This document shows, in pieces, positions 6,878 through 15,383 of a stretch of 28,462 bases of DNA. The notes under the pieces are model-generated. The model was not told the DNA's origin, ran no database searches, and saw only the letters and a list, made by a program, of their open reading frames with translations. Numbering within the stretch: position 1 is the first letter of the stretch; each line of letters opens with the position of its first letter. Position numbers and translations under genes: made by a program. The stretch spans positions 1 through 28,462 of the forward strand of contig DJOI01000047.1 of NCBI GenBank assembly GCA_002439605.1. The letters are read 5' to 3'. The stretch comes from Candidatus Segatella mututuai. GTDB taxonomy: Bacteria > Bacteroidota > Bacteroidia > Bacteroidales > Bacteroidaceae.

Positions 6878-9800
6878 ATGAACCTAACAACTATTGTAGG
6901 AAAGACAGGCATGAACGTTAAGATGCTCTGTTTGGCAGGTATGTTGTCATTTCCTGTTGTGTCATTGCAAGCTTCTGATATTTCGTTGACGGAATATGGG
7001 GGGGCAATGGTTTTGAAAGTAGAGGACTCTACTATCAAGCAGGTATTTGATTATATTGAGAGTCATAGCAAGTATGTGTTTGCCTATGATCAGCAAGTCA
7101 AGAACTTGTTGTCTAAGAAGGTAAGCATCAACACTACTGGCAAGTCTATTAACAGTATCTTGTCTGAGGTATGTACCAAGGCGGGGCTGAAGTATCGTAT
7201 CAACGACCGTCAGGTGACAATTACGGTTGGTGCTAAGGCTGCTTCTAAGCAACAGGCTAAGTTAGTGAACAAGAAAGGTTCACAGAAAATCAAGGGTGTC
7301 GTTGGTGACAATCATGATGAGCCTTTGATTGGTGCTACCGTCAAGGTAAAGGGAACCAATATCGCTACCGTGACTGACATGGATGGTAACTTTGAATTGG
7401 ATGGAGTTCCTGCTGGTGCGGAATTGGTGGTTAGCTATATAGGCTTCAATGATCAAACCGTGAAAGTCAGTGGTTCCAAGGCAAACTATGACATAGAACT
7501 GCAGGAAAATTCTAATAGCTTGGACGAATTAGTGGTCATTGGTTATGGTACCGTGAAGAAAAAGGACTTGACAGGTGCTGTTGCAGCTGTTAAGGGTGAC
7601 GAGTTGGTCAACAAGCGAACTACCATGCTTTCTAATGCTTTGCAGGGTACACTCTCTGGAGTTACAGTTTCTCGTAACTCTTCCGCTCCTGGTTCGGGTG
7701 CCAGCAGTATTCGTGTGCGTGGTATCACTACCATTGGTGAGTCAAGTCCGTTGGTAATAGTTGATGGTGTGGAGAGCACGCTCGACTATGTGAATGCCAA
7801 CGATGTGGAAAGCATATCTGTATTAAAGGATGCTGCCGCTGCAAGTATCTATGGTTCCAAGGCTGCTGCAGGTGTTATCCTCGTGACTACCAAGCGTGGT
7901 AATGATACAGGCAAGATAGACTTGAAATATAATGCTGAGTTCGGTTGGGAAATTCGCACCAAACAACCAAGTATGGTGGGTGTGACCCGTTACTTGGAGA
8001 TGAACAACGAGATGATGTACAATGACAACCCATCGGGTGGATTCTTCCAAGTATATACGGCTGATCAAACAAAAAATTGGGTAAAGTATAACCTAACAGA
8101 TCCAGATAACTATCCTATCACGGACTGGCAGGGAATGATTCTCAATAGTAGCGCACCTCGTATGACTCACTCTTTGACTGTTTCTGGCGGTAATAAGGCT
8201 GTAAGGTCTGTTGCCACTTTGACTTATGATGAGGTGGATGGTCTCTATGATGGTCGTGGGTTCCAACGTTATATGTTCCGTTCTAATAATGATTTCAATA
8301 TCAATAAAAAATTGAGTGCAGCCTTGGATGTGAGCATTCGTCATGCCAAGAGTCGTAATCAGATTTACGATCCATTTAGCACCATGCGTTTGATGCCTGC
8401 TATTTATCCGGCAGTTTGGAGTGACGGTCGCATAGCTTCAGGTAAGAGTGGTTCTAACCCATACGGGTTGTTGAAGAACGGAGGTAGTACAGTTTCTCAT
8501 AGTACTCAGTTGTCAGGCAAGGCATCCTTGACCTTTAAGCCGATTAGTGGATTAAGCCTTTCTGCAGTCATTTCTCCTTTTATTAATTATCAGAAGAGCA
8601 AACAGTTTAAGTTGGCTTGTTGGTACACTTTGCAAGACGATCCTGATGTTATAGGAGGCTACTTGGATGCAGGCTCTCTCTATTCTACCAATAAATTGAC
8701 GGAAGGGCGCAATGACAATTGGCATGTGACCAGTCAGTTGCTTGCCAACTATATGCGTACTTTTGGGAAGCATGATCTTACGGTGATGGCAGGTTTTGAG
8801 AATTATTATATGAAGTCAGAATCTCTTTCTGCTGCCCGTGACCAATATGAGTTAACCGACTATCCTTATTTGAATATCGGTTCAGAGGATTTCCAGACTA
8901 ATAGTGGCACTGGCTCTGAGTATACCTCCAACTCTTTCTTCGGTCGTTTGCTTTACTCATACGCTAACCGTTACCTCTTCCAGGCTAATGTGCGTCGTGA
9001 TGGTAGCTCTCGTTTTGCCAAGAATTATCGTTGGGGAACCTTCCCTTCATTCTCTGCTGGTTGGGTAGTGTCGGAAGAACCATTCATGCAGAAGGCAAAG
9101 TTGCCTTGGCTCTCTTACTTGAAACTCCGTGCTTCTTGGGGTAAGTTGGGTAATGAGCGCATTGGTAGTAACTACTTTCCATACATCGCCTTGATGTCAT
9201 TCGGTAGTACCTTATTCTATATGGCAGACGGTAGCGTAGTCTCAGGCTCAACTGCTCGTCCTGCGGTATTGGCTGTAGAGGACATTACTTGGGAAACAAC
9301 AACAAGTACCGACTTGGGCTTCGATGCCAACTTTTTGAACAATCGCTTGCATGTCAATTTCGACTACTATTGGAAGAAGACTACAGATATGTTGCTTGCC
9401 ATCCAGATACCTTATACAATGGGTTACAATAGCCCAAACACCAATGCTGGTAAAATGTCAACTCATGGTTACGATATCGACGTAAGCTGGCAAGACCACA
9501 TCGGTGACTTTAAGTATGGTATCAGTGTCAATTTCTCAGACTATTTATCTAAGATAGATTACTTGAACAACTCGGACATTATCTCTGGTGGTAAGGTAAA
9601 GCGTGCAGGAGTATTATTTGACGAATACTATGGTTACATCTGCGATGGTATCTATCAGACACAGGAAGAAGTCAACAACTCGGCAAGAACAAGTAGTACC
9701 GTGACAGTTGGTGACTTGAAATATCGTGACATCAGTGGCCCTGACGGTGTGCCAGACGGCAAAATTTCCCCAGAATACGACCGTATACCTTTAGGTAACT

Positions 9801-10291
9801 CATTGCCACGTTTCCAATATGGAGGTAACCTGAATGCAGCATGGAAGGGTATCGATTTGAGCATCGCTTTCCAAGGTATTGGCAAGCAGAATTCTTATCT
9901 TTCATCTGCTATGGTACAGCCATTCCGTAACAATTACGGTAATGTGCCAGCCATCATCGAGGGTAAGTATTGGAGTCCTTTCAACACTGATGAGGAGAAT
10001 GCAAATGCCAAGTATCCACGTATTTCTAATGTGTCAAAGGATAATAACTATGCAACTTCCAGCTATTGGCTTTTCAATGGTCGTTATTTCCGTCTGAAGA
10101 ATGTGACTTTGGGCTATACGCTTCCAAAGGCTTGGACTAAGCAAGTTGGTATTGATCGTACGCGTCTCTATGTCAGTGGTTCGGATTTGTTCTGTATCAG
10201 TAACTTCCCTAAGGGATGGGATCCAGAAATGGGAACAAGTGCATATCCTATTACAACTTCGTTGATTGTAGGTGTTCAAGTTAATTTCTAA
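6878..10291 (+). CDS. SusC/RagA-like TonB-linked outer-membrane transporter with STN signalling domain
   Basis: A 1137-residue outer-membrane porin that imports glycan fragments with TonB energy. I start it at the ATG at 6878; a TTG two codons earlier is in frame but unlikely. A signal peptide ends near LQAS (about 33). An STN domain follows at about 43-116 (IKQVFDYIESHSKYVFAYD ... INDRQVTI), then a carboxypeptidase-regulatory-like domain at about 137-210 (GVVGDNHDEPLIGATVKVKG, DMDGNFELDGVPAG), then the plug starting LDELVVIGYGTVKKKDLTGA, and a beta-barrel ending in the terminal aromatic strand IVGVQVNF. The STN domain marks transducers that signal to a FecR/sigma pair, and such a pair lies immediately upstream at 3788-5254. 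The SusD-like partner follows after 12 bases. Confidence 0.97.
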   Translation: MNLTTIVGKTGMNVKMLCLAGMLSFPVVSLQASDISLTEYGGAMVLKVEDSTIKQVFDYIESHSKYVFAYDQQVKNLLSKKVSINTTGKSINSILSEVCTKAGLKYRINDRQVTITVGAKAASKQQAKLVNKKGSQKIKGVVGDNHDEPLIGATVKVKGTNIATVTDMDGNFELDGVPAGAELVVSYIGFNDQTVKVSGSKANYDIELQENSNSLDELVVIGYGTVKKKDLTGAVAAVKGDELVNKRTTMLSNALQGTLSGVTVSRNSSAPGSGASSIRVRGITTIGESSPLVIVDGVESTLDYVNANDVESISVLKDAAAASIYGSKAAAGVILVTTKRGNDTGKIDLKYNAEFGWEIRTKQPSMVGVTRYLEMNNEMMYNDNPSGGFFQVYTADQTKNWVKYNLTDPDNYPITDWQGMILNSSAPRMTHSLTVSGGNKAVRSVATLTYDEVDGLYDGRGFQRYMFRSNNDFNINKKLSAALDVSIRHAKSRNQIYDPFSTMRLMPAIYPAVWSDGRIASGKSGSNPYGLLKNGGSTVSHSTQLSGKASLTFKPISGLSLSAVISPFINYQKSKQFKLACWYTLQDDPDVIGGYLDAGSLYSTNKLTEGRNDNWHVTSQLLANYMRTFGKHDLTVMAGFENYYMKSESLSAARDQYELTDYPYLNIGSEDFQTNSGTGSEYTSNSFFGRLLYSYANRYLFQANVRRDGSSRFAKNYRWGTFPSFSAGWVVSEEPFMQKAKLPWLSYLKLRASWGKLGNERIGSNYFPYIALMSFGSTLFYMADGSVVSGSTARPAVLAVEDITWETTTSTDLGFDANFLNNRLHVNFDYYWKKTTDMLLAIQIPYTMGYNSPNTNAGKMSTHGYDIDVSWQDHIGDFKYGISVNFSDYLSKIDYLNNSDIISGGKVKRAGVLFDEYYGYICDGIYQTQEEVNNSARTSSTVTVGDLKYRDISGPDGVPDGKISPEYDRIPLGNSLPRFQYGGNLNAAWKGIDLSIAFQGIGKQNSYLSSAMVQPFRNNYGNVPAIIEGKYWSPFNTDEENANAKYPRISNVSKDNNYATSSYWLFNGRYFRLKNVTLGYTLPKAWTKQVGIDRTRLYVSGSDLFCISNFPKGWDPEMGTSAYPITTSLIVGVQVNF

Positions 10292-10303
10292 AAGATTACG
10301 AAT

Positions 10304-12022
10304 ATGAAAGTAAAGATATTTTTGGCAGGTTTGAGCTTGGCGTTGGCCTCTTGTGAGAGTATGGACTTGGTGCCTAAGTCTCAAGGAAACACAGCTTCTT
10401 GGTACACAAATGAGACCGAGTTGTCTTTGGCAGCTAATGAGTTTTATATCTTGGGTTATTGGCAGGAACCTTTGTCCTCTTCTGAGCAGTGGTGTGACAA
10501 TACAACCTATCGTCTTCAAAACCGTAACCCTGGTAGTGGTGGCACTATCCTCGATGGAACGATGAATGGTCAGCAATGGGAGGTATATGCCCTTTGGGAG
10601 CAGAGCTATAAGTTGATTGCTCGTGCCAACACCATGTTGGAGAACATCCATAAGGCGGAAGGAAAAGTTGCACAATCCGTGATTGACCGTTATATTGGCG
10701 AGGCTTGTTTTGCACGTGCTTGCAAGTATGCTGACTTGATTTTCTTCTATGGTGACGTACCTTATTTGGAGAACACCGAGACAATCACGGAGGCAGAACA
10801 ACAAGGTCGTCGCCCAAAAAGTGAATTAATACCTTTGGTATATGCCGACTTTGACAAGGCTATCGAGGGACTTCCTGTTTCTTATGGAGCAAGCGACCCT
10901 GTTCACTTCACCAAGGGTGCGGCAATGGCGATGAAGGCTCGTTTTGCTCTCTATATGGGTGATTATGAGATGGCAGCCAAGGAGGCGAAGTCTTGTATGG
11001 ACTTAGGTATCTATTCTTTGGAGCCAGACTATGCTAAGTTGTTCAAGCAGAGTACCAAGACCAATCCTGAGAAGGTATTTGTGTTGCCTCGTTCTATCGA
11101 AAACGAAGTGGTTTTGGATTCATGGATTGTTAAGAATGGCCTTCCACGTAATGCTGGTGGATATGGCTCTTACAACCCATCCTGGGACTTGTTGGCATCT
11201 TACCTTTGTACAGACGGCCTTCCAATCGACGAGTCTCCACTCTTCGATCCACACGATCCTTTCAAAAATCGTGACCCTCGTTGCTGCATGACCATCGTGC
11301 CTTTTAATACTGAGCACTGCGGCTTTGAATATGATCCAAACCCAACGGCATTGCAGGTTATGAACTATACGACTGGCAAGATGCAGGCTAATAATGACAA
11401 CCGTGCTGTCAACCAATACTCATCTTATACAGGTCTTCTTTGGAAGAAGGGCATTGATGCTTCTTGGTTGGAGAATGGTATGAAGGTAGAACAGGATTAT
11501 ATTGTTATGCGCTATGCTGACGTACTTCTTATGTATGCCGAGGCAAAAATTGAGCAGAATCAAATCGACGAATCTGTAGTAAAGGCTATCAATATGGTAC
11601 GCGCTCGTGCATATGGGGTGGATGTTGCAGAGACTTCTGCTTATCCTGCTGTGCAGATGGGTAGTCAAGATGAGATGCGAAAGGCTGTTCGCATCGAGCG
11701 TCGTATGGAGTTTGCTATGGAAAACTCTCGTTTGCAGGACTTGATGAGATGGAAGTTGGCTTCCACAGCTCTTAATGGCTATAACTACATTATGTTGCAA
11801 CCTGCTGAATTGAAAAGTAATGTGGTCGAGAAAGGTCTTTGGTTCTGGGGTATGACACCACAGATTGACGAGAATGGTTTTGCTGATTTCTCAGCTCTCT
11901 TCAACGCTGGTTATTGTACAACAGGTGCCAAACGTACCTTCCCAGACAGAGAGTACCTTTGGCCAATTCCTACACATGACATGGAGTTGTGTCCTAACCT
12001 TACTAACAACCCTGGCTACTAA
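10304..12022 (+). CDS. SusD/RagB-like surface glycan-binding lipoprotein
   Basis: A 572-residue lipoprotein that forms the lid on the SusC-like porin and binds the glycan. The lipobox LASC places the lipidated Cys at residue 17. Family hallmarks are present: the tetratricopeptide-like helices around 200-245 (MKARFALYMGDYEMAAKEAK), VMRYADVLLMYAEAKIEQNQ at about 401-420, RIERRMEFAMENSRLQDLMR at about 463-482, and the C-terminal YLWPIPTHDMELCPNLTNNP. Its length is normal for the family. It follows the SusC-like gene by 12 bases, the standard pairing. Ligand identity cannot be read from the sequence. Confidence 0.97.
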   Translation: MKVKIFLAGLSLALASCESMDLVPKSQGNTASWYTNETELSLAANEFYILGYWQEPLSSSEQWCDNTTYRLQNRNPGSGGTILDGTMNGQQWEVYALWEQSYKLIARANTMLENIHKAEGKVAQSVIDRYIGEACFARACKYADLIFFYGDVPYLENTETITEAEQQGRRPKSELIPLVYADFDKAIEGLPVSYGASDPVHFTKGAAMAMKARFALYMGDYEMAAKEAKSCMDLGIYSLEPDYAKLFKQSTKTNPEKVFVLPRSIENEVVLDSWIVKNGLPRNAGGYGSYNPSWDLLASYLCTDGLPIDESPLFDPHDPFKNRDPRCCMTIVPFNTEHCGFEYDPNPTALQVMNYTTGKMQANNDNRAVNQYSSYTGLLWKKGIDASWLENGMKVEQDYIVMRYADVLLMYAEAKIEQNQIDESVVKAINMVRARAYGVDVAETSAYPAVQMGSQDEMRKAVRIERRMEFAMENSRLQDLMRWKLASTALNGYNYIMLQPAELKSNVVEKGLWFWGMTPQIDENGFADFSALFNAGYCTTGAKRTFPDREYLWPIPTHDMELCPNLTNNPGY

Positions 12023-12084
12023 GTCGGGGGTGTTATCCAAACCTAAGCATACATTGTGTAATAGATTTAATTGCGTATTTACAG

Positions 12085-13704
12085 ATGAGAACAAAGAATA
12101 TAAATAAAGCAATCGTTTGGCTGTTGGTATCTTCTATGAGTTTGCTCTCTATGTCTTGTAATGACGATATTGACAATTCTTATTCAAGAAACCAGTCTGT
12201 GATAGAACTTCAGCCATCTGGCGATTATATCAAGTTGGATGAGAACAATCCAGATGCTACGGCATTGACTTTGGATTGGACCACAGCCCATAATTATGGT
12301 GACGATTATATCACAACCTATAAATATGAGATGCGTGTGAGTGGTAGTACTGCCGATGAAATCACGGAGTATGAGGATGATGGGCATTTTTCTCGTACCT
12401 TTACCAACAAGCAATTGCAAGACCTCTTGGTAGAGCACTTCGGGCAACTTACAAGTACAACCCGTGAGGTTCAGTTTACTGTGACAGCCTCTTTCGAGGG
12501 ACCTCGTTTGATGATTCCTGACATTGCCACTGCCAAAGTGAGAGTAAAGACCTATGGTCCAAAGCAGTTTAGCGCAGACGAACTCTTTATGGGTGGTACG
12601 GCTGTTGGTGACGAGGACGTGAAGTTGGAAGGCAACGACGATGGCACCATCTATACTTATACTGGAAGGTTAAGTGCAGGTAAGATTAACTTCCCTGTTC
12701 ACTTCGGGGATGAGGAAAATGCTATCGGTCCATCAGAAGCGGATGCATCCATTACCTTGGGTGATATGCCAGCTGTCATTACAGACCGTGCCGAGGCTAA
12801 CAGTTGGATTATTCCTGAGGCTGACACATATCGTGTAACCATCAACATAATCAACCAAACGGTCAAGATTGTTGCGGCTGGTGCTGTTGTTGAGGCTGAC
12901 CAAATCTTCTTGGCAGGTTCTGCTGTGGGTAGCAAACAGATAGAATTAGGACAGACCTTGGAGAACGAGAATCTCTATGCTTGGCGTGGAGAACTCTCAG
13001 CGGGTAACCTCTATATCCCATTGACATTTGAGGGTGAACAGGCGATGTCGGCAGTACCTTTGCAGTCAGGTAGTCATGACATCAATGATGGTCAAAGCTC
13101 ATCATTTGCCTTGGTTGCGACTAATACAGCAGAGACCTCACGCTACTGGACAATCCCTGTGGCAGGAACCTATCGTATTGTATTGAACAAGGAAGAAAAG
13201 ACCATTACTATTTACTCTGCAGAAAAGGACTTAAAGTCTAAGAGTGTTTCTTGGAATAATACTACCTTGGGTATCAATCCTTATACAACTGTGATAGAAA
13301 AGTTGTATATGTATGGTACATTCAATGCCTATGAGCATGACCCTGGGGTCTTTACAGGCTATCAAGATAAATATTGTTTGCGCCAAAGTGTAGCAGACCC
13401 ATGTGTATTCGTATATAAGGGTGATGAATTGCCACGCAAGTCTGGCAATGATGGAATGAATGTCATTCAGGCTACGGTCAACTTTAAGGTGGATAATATG
13501 AACAACAACGTTTATGCTTTCGGCTCTACTGCTGATGCTGTACGTGGAAAGTATAATGGTTACACCACTGCCGTATTAGGTAAGGAAGATAAAATAGTAG
13601 CCGGTCAAGGTAATAATCGTTATGCGTTCTTCATCATTCCAGAGGGCTGTAACTTCGTAGTTGTCAATATTGAGAAGAATACAGTATTGTTTGATAAGCG
13701 ATAA
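12085..13704 (+). CDS. SusE-like surface glycan-binding lipoprotein with three tandem beta-sandwich modules
   Basis: A 539-residue lipoprotein with lipobox LSMSC (Cys25) followed by Asn-Asp-Asp, an acidic start typical of surface-exported Bacteroidota lipoproteins. Residues 30-158 match the SusE-type N-terminal domain (VIELQPSGDY, ALTLDWTTA, YKYEMRVSG). Two clearly homologous modules follow at about 164-266 (DELFMGGTAVGDEDVKL ... GRLSAGKINFPV) and 272-380 (DQIFLAGSAVGSKQIEL ... GELSAGNLYIPL). A third, more divergent module runs from about 404 (EKLYMYGTFNAYE) to the end. Such modules bind glycan chains next to SusCD. It starts 62 bases after the SusD-like gene and lies 19 bases before the surface DUF4832 gene. 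The family is secure; the ligand is unknown. Confidence 0.9.
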   Translation: MRTKNINKAIVWLLVSSMSLLSMSCNDDIDNSYSRNQSVIELQPSGDYIKLDENNPDATALTLDWTTAHNYGDDYITTYKYEMRVSGSTADEITEYEDDGHFSRTFTNKQLQDLLVEHFGQLTSTTREVQFTVTASFEGPRLMIPDIATAKVRVKTYGPKQFSADELFMGGTAVGDEDVKLEGNDDGTIYTYTGRLSAGKINFPVHFGDEENAIGPSEADASITLGDMPAVITDRAEANSWIIPEADTYRVTINIINQTVKIVAAGAVVEADQIFLAGSAVGSKQIELGQTLENENLYAWRGELSAGNLYIPLTFEGEQAMSAVPLQSGSHDINDGQSSSFALVATNTAETSRYWTIPVAGTYRIVLNKEEKTITIYSAEKDLKSKSVSWNNTTLGINPYTTVIEKLYMYGTFNAYEHDPGVFTGYQDKYCLRQSVADPCVFVYKGDELPRKSGNDGMNVIQATVNFKVDNMNNNVYAFGSTADAVRGKYNGYTTAVLGKEDKIVAGQGNNRYAFFIIPEGCNFVVVNIEKNTVLFDKR

Positions 13705-13723
13705 TCAATAACAAAAGACAATC

Positions 13724-15370
13724 ATGCAAATGAAAAATTATATTGGTAAAGCAAAGATGGCAGTCCTTTCATTGGGACTCATCGCATCCTCTCTCGTTGT
13801 CGGAACTTCATGTTCCGATAACGACGAGGTAACAACAGGATATAACTGGAATATCTCTGGCAATAAAGTTGTTGAAATTAAGCCAGAACGTAGTAAGTTC
13901 CTTCGCAATCCATTGCAAGGTTGGAATATCTATACGGGTATCGGTGATGGACTGATCGACAATTTCTGGGATGTATATGATAACTTCGAGTCTTCTGTGG
14001 GCAAAATCAAGGTGTCAGACTATGGTACGACCCTTTACATTCGTGGCGCATGGAGTGACTTTAACCCAGAAGAAGGTGTCTATATTTGGCAAGAAGGTGT
14101 GGACACTAAGCCTGCAAGACGTTTCCGTATGTTGGTGGAAGGTGCTAAGGTACGTGACTTGAAGTTGGCGTTTACTTTCGTAGTGGATAGCCGTGACAAG
14201 CATTACAATTTTACTCCAAACTACGTGAAGGAGGCAGGGTGCGAGGGTTATGTGACACGTACTGGTAGTGTGGACGTTTGGTCTCCTTATCCTGACGACC
14301 CAATCTTTCAAGAAAAGTATGCTAAGTTTCTGAAAGACTTCGCAGCCAAGTACAATGATCCAGATGTAACCAACTACGTCAGTGGTTTTGGTTTGGGCAT
14401 GTGGGGTGAGACCCATACCTTGAAGTACAAGGCTGTGGATGCAGAAACAGATTCTAATAAGAAAAAAGAGGTAGAACGAGAGGTGAAGTATAAGGTCTTT
14501 GAGTGGATTACTGACTTGATGTCCCAGACCTTCACCAAGGTTCCAATCTTCATCAATTATCATCGTTGCCTCTTGAGTAGCAGTAGTTTTGATGGAGCAA
14601 GTCTTACTGATGCTGCAGACTTGATAGACCGAGCTGTGAAGAAAGGCTTTAGCCTTCGTCATGATGCTTTCGGAATGAAGCAGTATTATAAGGATTGGGA
14701 GCGTGGCATCGCAACTTCTTACCGTTATACTTGTCCTTTTATTATGGAAGGCGGTTGGGTGGAGTCATCTCATGGAAACTCTATCAAGGGTGATGGTTAT
14801 GCTAACTTTGCCGAGGTAAGAAAAGGAGAGTTTGACGAGGCAAAAGGAGCCAATGTCAACATGATGGATTTTCGCTATAGCAACAATCCTATGACAGGCG
14901 AGACTCATTCATGGTTTAATTCTGCCTACAACTTGGTTGAGAACTTCATTGCGGATGGTGGCTATCGTCTCTATCCTGACAAAATCTCTGTTCCAGAAAA
15001 TGCTTCCGTAGATGGAAAGGTAACCTTGACTCACCGCTGGTCAAATCTTGGTTGGGGGTATTGTCCTACCAATCTTCCACAATGGAACCAGAAATTCAAG
15101 GTGGCATTTGCTTTGTTGGACAAGAGTAATGAGAAGCCTGTCCAAATCTTTGTCGATCCAGAGCCAAAACTCTCCGATTGGGTGAAGGATAAGCCACATA
15201 CCTACAATACCAATCTTACTTTGTCTGGTGTAACTCCTGGACAGTATGTGTGGGCAGTAGGTATAGTAGATACTACCAAGGATAATAGCATAGGTATCTA
15301 TATCTCAGCACGTGATGAATATCAGACTGCTGATGGATGGGTGAAACTCTCAGATGTAACAATTAAGTAA
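13724..15370 (+). CDS. Surface lipoprotein of DUF4874/DUF4832 type, candidate endo-acting glycosidase (copy 2)
   Basis: A 548-residue paralogue of the protein at 5335. The N-terminus ends in VGTSC with Cys30 followed by Ser-Asp-Asn-Asp-Glu, an acid-rich signal like those of surface-exposed lipoproteins. An ATG two codons downstream (13730) is an alternative start. Shared landmarks with copy 1: RNPLQGW, NPEEGVYIW, LAFTFVVDSRD, WSPYPDDPIFQEKY, GFGLGMWGETH, FINYHR, LRHDAFGM, FIMEGGW, NMMDFR, NLGWGYCPTN and PQWNQKFKV. The predicted acid/base and nucleophile are Glu229 (WGE) and Glu342 (MEGGW). Compared with copy 1 it has an extra charged stretch at about 235-255 (rich in Lys and Glu). In starch-like PULs the enzyme encoded after SusE is usually the surface endo-hydrolase, and that is my inference here. 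No activity is assigned to this family that I can name. Confidence 0.8.
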   Translation: MQMKNYIGKAKMAVLSLGLIASSLVVGTSCSDNDEVTTGYNWNISGNKVVEIKPERSKFLRNPLQGWNIYTGIGDGLIDNFWDVYDNFESSVGKIKVSDYGTTLYIRGAWSDFNPEEGVYIWQEGVDTKPARRFRMLVEGAKVRDLKLAFTFVVDSRDKHYNFTPNYVKEAGCEGYVTRTGSVDVWSPYPDDPIFQEKYAKFLKDFAAKYNDPDVTNYVSGFGLGMWGETHTLKYKAVDAETDSNKKKEVEREVKYKVFEWITDLMSQTFTKVPIFINYHRCLLSSSSFDGASLTDAADLIDRAVKKGFSLRHDAFGMKQYYKDWERGIATSYRYTCPFIMEGGWVESSHGNSIKGDGYANFAEVRKGEFDEAKGANVNMMDFRYSNNPMTGETHSWFNSAYNLVENFIADGGYRLYPDKISVPENASVDGKVTLTHRWSNLGWGYCPTNLPQWNQKFKVAFALLDKSNEKPVQIFVDPEPKLSDWVKDKPHTYNTNLTLSGVTPGQYVWAVGIVDTTKDNSIGIYISARDEYQTADGWVKLSDVTIK

Positions 15371-15383
15371 TGAAAAAATATAT

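Noticed and set aside
10034..10804. A 256-codon open frame on the minus strand across the SusC/SusD junction
   Set aside because: It overlaps two well-supported + strand genes, its protein has no recognisable domain, and its composition looks like antisense of coding DNA.
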